A stretch of DNA of 34,997 nt from Eubacterium sp. OM08-24 (GTDB lineage: Bacteria > Bacillota > Clostridia > Oscillospirales > Acutalibacteraceae): positions 24,048 through 59,044 of the forward strand of contig NZ_QSTA01000012.1 of the NCBI RefSeq assembly GCF_003438075.1. The letters run 5' to 3'. Positions 31,396 to 34,997 of this stretch are shown here, piece after piece (within the stretch, counting starts at the first letter, position 1; every line of letters starts with the position of its first letter). Position numbers and translations under genes: made by a program. The notes below the pieces were generated by a model, which worked only from the letters and a program-made list of their open reading frames with translations, was not told the DNA's origin and made no database searches.

Positions 31396-31414
31396 GCTGT
31401 TAAAGTGAGTTTTT

Positions 31415-31476
31415 ACCGCCATTCATAGTGTACCGCCTTGCTTTTTTGGACGGTGCATGTAGAATGGCGGTTTTTG
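31415..31476 (+). terminator. Intrinsic terminator after the coiled-coil protein gene
   Basis: A 10-bp stem ACCGCCATTC/GAATGGCGGT (31415-31424, 31462-31471) with a smaller ACCG/CGGT stem inside and TTTTTGTTT after it. Confidence 0.8.
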
Positions 31477-31751
31477 TTTGAAAAAATCTCTGTTGTCACT
31501 GTTTTGTTATAGTTTTTGTGTTATAATAATAAAATGTAATAATATAAATATACTTATAAATAAGAAAGAGGCATAAATTAATTTTAAATTGATTTATGCC
31601 AAAATTCACCTTAATTTCACACTGCCGATATAATATAATCATATACAAAGGCTATGATATTTGTAAAGTCAGAAAGAAAGTATTTAAACATACGAAATGA
31701 CCTTTTTGGGAATCTTTTTTTAGAGATTGTAAAAAAGTTGTCCTCTTTTGC
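31477..31751. other. AT-rich intergenic interval without a gene
   Basis: No open frame that I can support. It holds a short inverted repeat CATAAAT/ATTTATG (about 31574-31600, read with an AT-rich centre) and several TATAAT-like hexamers, but no recognisable riboswitch. The propeller promoter follows at 31752. Confidence 0.5.
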
Positions 31752-31780
31752 TTGACAAATATACCATTGCGATATATAGT
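31752..31780 (+). promoter_or_regulatory. Strong promoter of the propeller-protein operon
   Basis: TTGACA (31752-31757), 17-nt spacer, TATAGT (31775-31780). The leader is about 75 nt with TATGTATTGTATGTATT just after the -10. Confidence 0.75.
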
Positions 31781-31861
31781 ATATGTATTGTATGTATTAA
31801 TGCTTATAATACATTTATTGTGAAAGCAAGCAGGTTTGTATAGAAAAGGAGCAACTTTTTA

Positions 31862-33082
31862 ATGAAGAAGTTTTTCTTAATATTTGTTACTGCCGTTTTA
31901 GTAGCAAGTGTTTCGGTTTTTGCAGCATACAATATACCGGAAAATACCAATAATACTAAGTATGAAACCACCCATACAATGGCGTCAACAAGCCTTAACA
32001 GAAAGCCCGTGGAGTTTACCCCCTCGCCTACTGTTGATATGACAGGTTTTGAGCTTACCAAAAATTCACCGTCAAAACTCAATTTTAAGTGTATTGACGA
32101 ATATCAGGAAGAATGTTTCCCAAACAATGCCTATCACCCAAAGGTTCTTGACCTTGGCAAAGACGGCTGGAACGGATACAGATACTGGATTTCATATACA
32201 CCTTATCCCGAGGGCAACGATGAGTTTGAAAATCCGCATATTGTTGCGTCAAATGATTTGATAAACTACTCTGAAATAAAGTTTTATCGACCTGTATTGC
32301 AGAATTACAAAAAGGGAATCCGTTTTAACTCGGACAGTCAGCTTGTGTATAACAATGATTTGAATCGTCTTGAAATTATTTGGAGATATACAGACTACGA
32401 TATAGATTATGCCTCACTTTTAATGAGTTATTCGTACGACGGAAACACATGGAGTGAGCCACAGAACTTTTTTGAAACCTATGACCGTGTAAAAGAAGAT
32501 ATGGTAAGTCCTGCAATTCTGTATGATAAGGGTACATACAAAGTATGGTATGTAAATGCTTATAAAGTCAAGTATCGTGAGCTTAAGGATAACAAGTGGT
32601 CAAAAATCAGAATGTGCAAACTTCCTTATGAGAACGATGCTTATTCATGGCATATTGATTTAATCAAGAACAAAGATAAGTACGAAATTCTGACTTGTGC
32701 AACAACAGATAAAAATGACAGAAAACATATGAATCTTTACTATGCAAAGTCAGATGACGGCTTGAAATTCGGCACTGCAAAAGCAGTACTTAGACCTACG
32801 GGTTATGATGCCGATTGGGACGGCAACGGTCTTTACAGGTCAACCTTTATGTATTCTGACGGAATGTACTATGTGCTTTACGGCGGAAGAAACGATGCCA
32901 AGAACTTTGGTGTAGGACTTCTTTTCGGAAAGGATATGTATAATCTTTACGGTACAAATTGCGACTATGTATATGACTCTGTAAACAGTGCTCAGAAGTT
33001 TTGGAATTTTATAGATCAGTACAAAGATTTTACAGGTGAACCCGATATCAGGAAAAAGGGATTTAAAATAGTAGAATCGTAG
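31862..33082 (+). CDS. Secreted five-bladed beta-propeller protein, glycosidase-like (paralogue 1)
   Basis: A 406-aa exported protein. Sec signal MKKFFLIFVTAVLVASVSVFA with cleavage after AFA-like residues, no lipobox; a Thr/Asn-rich linker; then from ~75 to the end a propeller of the GH43/GH32/GH68-like fold. Repeated blade motifs are visible: YHPKVLDLGKDGWNGYRYW, ENPHIVASNDLINYS, RFNSDSQLVYNNDLNRLEI, EDMVSPAILYDKGTYKVWYV, and GNGLYRSTFMYSDGMYYVLY. Acidic residues are spread as in glycoside hydrolases but I cannot assign a catalytic set, so it may be a carbohydrate-binding protein. A paralogue follows after 28 nt. Confidence 0.72.
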   Translation: MKKFFLIFVTAVLVASVSVFAAYNIPENTNNTKYETTHTMASTSLNRKPVEFTPSPTVDMTGFELTKNSPSKLNFKCIDEYQEECFPNNAYHPKVLDLGKDGWNGYRYWISYTPYPEGNDEFENPHIVASNDLINYSEIKFYRPVLQNYKKGIRFNSDSQLVYNNDLNRLEIIWRYTDYDIDYASLLMSYSYDGNTWSEPQNFFETYDRVKEDMVSPAILYDKGTYKVWYVNAYKVKYRELKDNKWSKIRMCKLPYENDAYSWHIDLIKNKDKYEILTCATTDKNDRKHMNLYYAKSDDGLKFGTAKAVLRPTGYDADWDGNGLYRSTFMYSDGMYYVLYGGRNDAKNFGVGLLFGKDMYNLYGTNCDYVYDSVNSAQKFWNFIDQYKDFTGEPDIRKKGFKIVES

Positions 33083-33110
33083 GTGCTGACTCTGTATAGA
33101 AAGGGTACAT

Positions 33111-34289
33111 ATGAAGAAAATACTTGCAATTATTTTTACGGTAGTAATGTCGGCGTCGGCTTTTACAGGCTGTGCAAGTTCGGCAGGCAGTAAGGACAGC
33201 GCCTCGGCAAGCGAAACCAAGCCGCAGAGTACATCCGTATCGGTGAGCAATAAGGTAAATGTAAAAAGTCAGAAATCCGATACAGAAAAGAAAAGCGGTT
33301 TTGAACCGCAGTTCAATTTTTACAGCAACTCGGTAAGCAAGCTAAATCTTATTAATTCGGATTCGTATATAGAAAGCTATTACCCGAACAACGCATATCA
33401 CCCAAAGCTCGTTGACCTTGGTAAGGAATGGAACGGTTACAGATTTTGGTTGTCTTACACACCTTATCCGAGCGGCAACGATTACTACGAAAATCCGCAG
33501 ATTGTCGGAACAAACGATCTTATAAATTATTCGGAGGTAAAATTTACAGAGCCGCCGCTTGCAAATTATAAAAAATCCGTACGCTATAATTCGGACAGTC
33601 ATCTCGTATATAACGAAGAACTTGACCGCCTTGAGCTGTTTTGGCGATATACCGATTACGATACAGACTATATGGCATTGTATATGAGATATTCGTATGA
33701 CGGTGATAATTGGAGCGACAAACTTGTTTATTTTGAAACCTACGAAAAAGAAAAGTATGATATGGTGAGTCCTGCCATAGTCCGTGACGACGGTGCATAT
33801 AAAGTATGGTATGTGTGTCATTATCAACTCTATTACAGAGAATTGAGAAACGGTGTATGGTCGCAGCCTCAACCGACAGACTTAACTTTTGAAGACGGTG
33901 CATATGTATGGCACCCTGATGTAATAAAAACAAACCGTGGATATGAATTGTTAGCCTGCGCTACAACCGATAAAAAAGACAGAAAGCATATGGATCTGTA
34001 TTTTTCAGCATCGGAGGACGGACTCAGTTGGGAAACAGCAATGAAAGTAGCTTCTCCGTCAGATGATTATACAGCGTGGGACGGCGGCGGACTTTACAGA
34101 CCGTCATTTATTTATGCGGATAATCACTATATAGTTATGTACAGTGCAAGAAACGATTACGACGACTTCGGTATCGGACTCCTTGTCGGCAGGAATATGT
34201 TTAACCTGCATGGTACCGATTTGGATTATATAAACAATGGTCAGGCAGATGTCCCGCTTTTGTGGGATTATCTGAATAAAGATTTATAA
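33111..34289 (+). CDS. Beta-propeller lipoprotein, glycosidase-like (paralogue 2)
   Basis: A 392-aa paralogue of the preceding protein, similar along the whole propeller (for example YHPKLVDLGKEWNGYRFWLS, ENPQIVGTNDLINYSEVKF, YDMVSPAIVRDDGAYKVWYV, GGLYRPSFIYADNHYIVMY). Its export signal differs: MKKILAIIFTVVMSASAFTGC is a lipoprotein signal with Cys at ~21, followed by a Ser/Lys-rich linker to ~65. So one copy is released and one is membrane-anchored. Presumably both act on the same extracellular glycan. Ribosome binding site AAAGGGT. Same transcript as paralogue 1. Confidence 0.74.
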   Translation: MKKILAIIFTVVMSASAFTGCASSAGSKDSASASETKPQSTSVSVSNKVNVKSQKSDTEKKSGFEPQFNFYSNSVSKLNLINSDSYIESYYPNNAYHPKLVDLGKEWNGYRFWLSYTPYPSGNDYYENPQIVGTNDLINYSEVKFTEPPLANYKKSVRYNSDSHLVYNEELDRLELFWRYTDYDTDYMALYMRYSYDGDNWSDKLVYFETYEKEKYDMVSPAIVRDDGAYKVWYVCHYQLYYRELRNGVWSQPQPTDLTFEDGAYVWHPDVIKTNRGYELLACATTDKKDRKHMDLYFSASEDGLSWETAMKVASPSDDYTAWDGGGLYRPSFIYADNHYIVMYSARNDYDDFGIGLLVGRNMFNLHGTDLDYINNGQADVPLLWDYLNKDL

Positions 34290-34316
34290 TTTGTGCAATG
34301 CGACTTACGCACAAAT
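34289..34316 (+). other. Intercistronic hairpin
   Basis: ATTTGTGC/GCACAAAT (34289-34296, 34309-34316) closes a 12-nt loop between the propeller lipoprotein and the UspA-like gene. There is only TGTTTTGG after it, so it is more likely an mRNA stabiliser or processing site than a full terminator. Confidence 0.5.
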
Positions 34317-34333
34317 GTTTTGGAGGTGAGAAA

Positions 34334-34750
34334 ATGGATACTGAAAAGCGTGCCGTAGTGCTTGCTTGTGTAACAATGCAGTTTGAGTGCGACCGAATTA
34401 TTAAGTTTGCAAAACAGATTGCCGATGATACCGACTGCGAGCTGAGGGTGCTCTCTGTACTTGAACCTACGCACGATTACACCGAAGCAGCGTGGCAGAT
34501 TGAATATCTGAATATGGTAGCAAAACAGTTTGGCGCAGATATGACAATTCTTTTTGACAAGAATGCAGATTGCGCAGCGGCTGGCTTTGCCGAAGATAAC
34601 AATGTCACAAGAATAGTAACAGGACTTCACGATGGCGGTGAAGAGAGTTTCCTTGTGGGCTTTAACAGGCTTTTGCCGGAAATGCCGCTTACAATGGTAA
34701 CCAAAGACAATATGGTTTATTCTATGGATGTATGCAAAGTATGTTCATAA
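34334..34750 (+). CDS. UspA-like (KdpD C-terminal type) protein
   Basis: A 138-aa cytoplasmic protein. The ATG at 34334 follows TGGAGGTGAG and is chosen over an in-frame start at 34298. The Rossmann-like pattern AVVLACVTMQFECDRIIKFAKQIADDTDCELRVLSVLEP, then EYLNMVAKQFGADMTILF and AAAGFAEDNNVTRIVTGLHD, matches the universal-stress-protein domain seen in KdpD. The ATP-binding G-x2-G-x9-GS signature of classical UspA is missing, so ATP may not bind. It is downstream of the propeller genes by 44 nt with an intervening hairpin and may be partly co-transcribed. Confidence 0.72.
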   Translation: MDTEKRAVVLACVTMQFECDRIIKFAKQIADDTDCELRVLSVLEPTHDYTEAAWQIEYLNMVAKQFGADMTILFDKNADCAAAGFAEDNNVTRIVTGLHDGGEESFLVGFNRLLPEMPLTMVTKDNMVYSMDVCKVCS

Positions 34751-34825
34751 GTAATATAAAGTCAATTAAGAAGTTTGCAAATTTTTAATATATAATTTTA
34801 TTTCATTAATATAATCTCTCAATAA

Positions 34826-34862
34826 AAATCCGACTCAGCATAATGTTGAGCCGGATTTTTTA
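34826..34862 (+). terminator. Intrinsic terminator after the UspA-like gene
   Basis: A stem AATCCG-A-CTCA / TGAG-C-CGGATT with one A-C mismatch, followed by TTTTT. The rest of the window to 34997 has no supported gene. Confidence 0.8.
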
Positions 34863-34899
34863 ATTTGTGTGGAAAATAATGCATTATTTGTACATAAAA

Positions 34900-34997
34900 A
34901 AGGGCTCTATACTAAATGTTGGGGTAAGGAAAGAGCCCACAAAATTAATTTAAAAAATTTTCAAAAAAAGTAGAGCATATTTTCCGAAAATCCGTTA
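34900..34997. mobile_element. Possible left end of an insertion sequence (ISL3-like appearance)
   Basis: GGGCTCT (about 34902-34908) and AGAGCCC (about 34932-34938) enclose ATACTAAATGTTGGGGTAAGG, a layout reminiscent of the GGCTCT-type ends of ISL3-family elements. No transposase is visible because the window stops 60 bp later. It could equally be an ordinary hairpin. Confidence 0.3.

Noticed and set aside
1..34997. CRISPR arrays, tRNA, rRNA and known riboswitches
   Set aside because: No regularly spaced repeat-spacer series, no cloverleaf or rRNA segment, and no riboswitch core was recognised in the intergenic regions.

Overview
The window looks like chromosome of a low-GC, anaerobic, spore-forming member of the Clostridia, most likely Ruminococcaceae/Ruminococcus-like. 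The reasons are a GerA-type germinant receptor subunit, a PyrK-dependent (type 1B) dihydroorotate dehydrogenase, a ClpC-adaptor-like MecA relative, strong GGAGG ribosome binding sites and frequent TTG/GTG starts. The taxonomic call is inference; no rRNA or tRNA gene is present.

Layout. 0.4-3.1 kb: an AgrC/LytTR-type two-component system transcribed leftward and a divergent small lipoprotein, bracketed by ~330-bp inverted repeats. 3.8-6.1 kb: a GH13 alpha-glucan enzyme and a divergent MecA-like adaptor. 6.8-10.5 kb: a leftward group (transglutaminase-like lipoprotein, pyrK, pyrD, DUF421 membrane protein). 10.6-12.1 kb: a two-gene rightward locus with a BppU-type phage tail-fibre/baseplate protein and a 70-aa protein. 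12.6-16.8 kb: a leftward rlmB-like / degenerate P-type ATPase / rpe group. 16.9-19.0 kb: a membrane protein and a GerA-family protein. 19.2-29.8 kb: a compact phage-derived particle cluster (two terminase subunits, portal, protease/scaffold, decoration protein, major capsid, connectors, tube-like protein, LysM hub protein, gpD, gpV, gp25, gpJ, gpI). 29.9-31.4 kb: a CpXC protein and a small coiled-coil protein. 31.8-34.8 kb: tandem exported beta-propeller paralogues and a UspA-like protein.

Main interpretation. The 19-30 kb cluster packages DNA on paper (its terminase is intact) and carries a contractile-type baseplate. It has no recognisable sheath, tape-measure, integrase, repressor, replication or lysis gene, and it ends without a tail fibre. 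The fibre sits 18 kb away in its own operon, and a 60-bp upstream block (48/60 identical, gapless) is shared by the two loci and seen nowhere else here. A split, co-regulated, domesticated phage particle (gene-transfer-agent-like) is the simplest reading and the best candidate for an undescribed system; function is not proven by sequence alone.

Second theme. Four copies (one cut by the window edge) of a 0.35-0.55 kb non-coding MITE-like repeat occupy convergent gene 3' ends. Each is a chain of hairpins with related inverted ends, and two contain a terminator whose stem sequence differs while loop and U-tract are kept.
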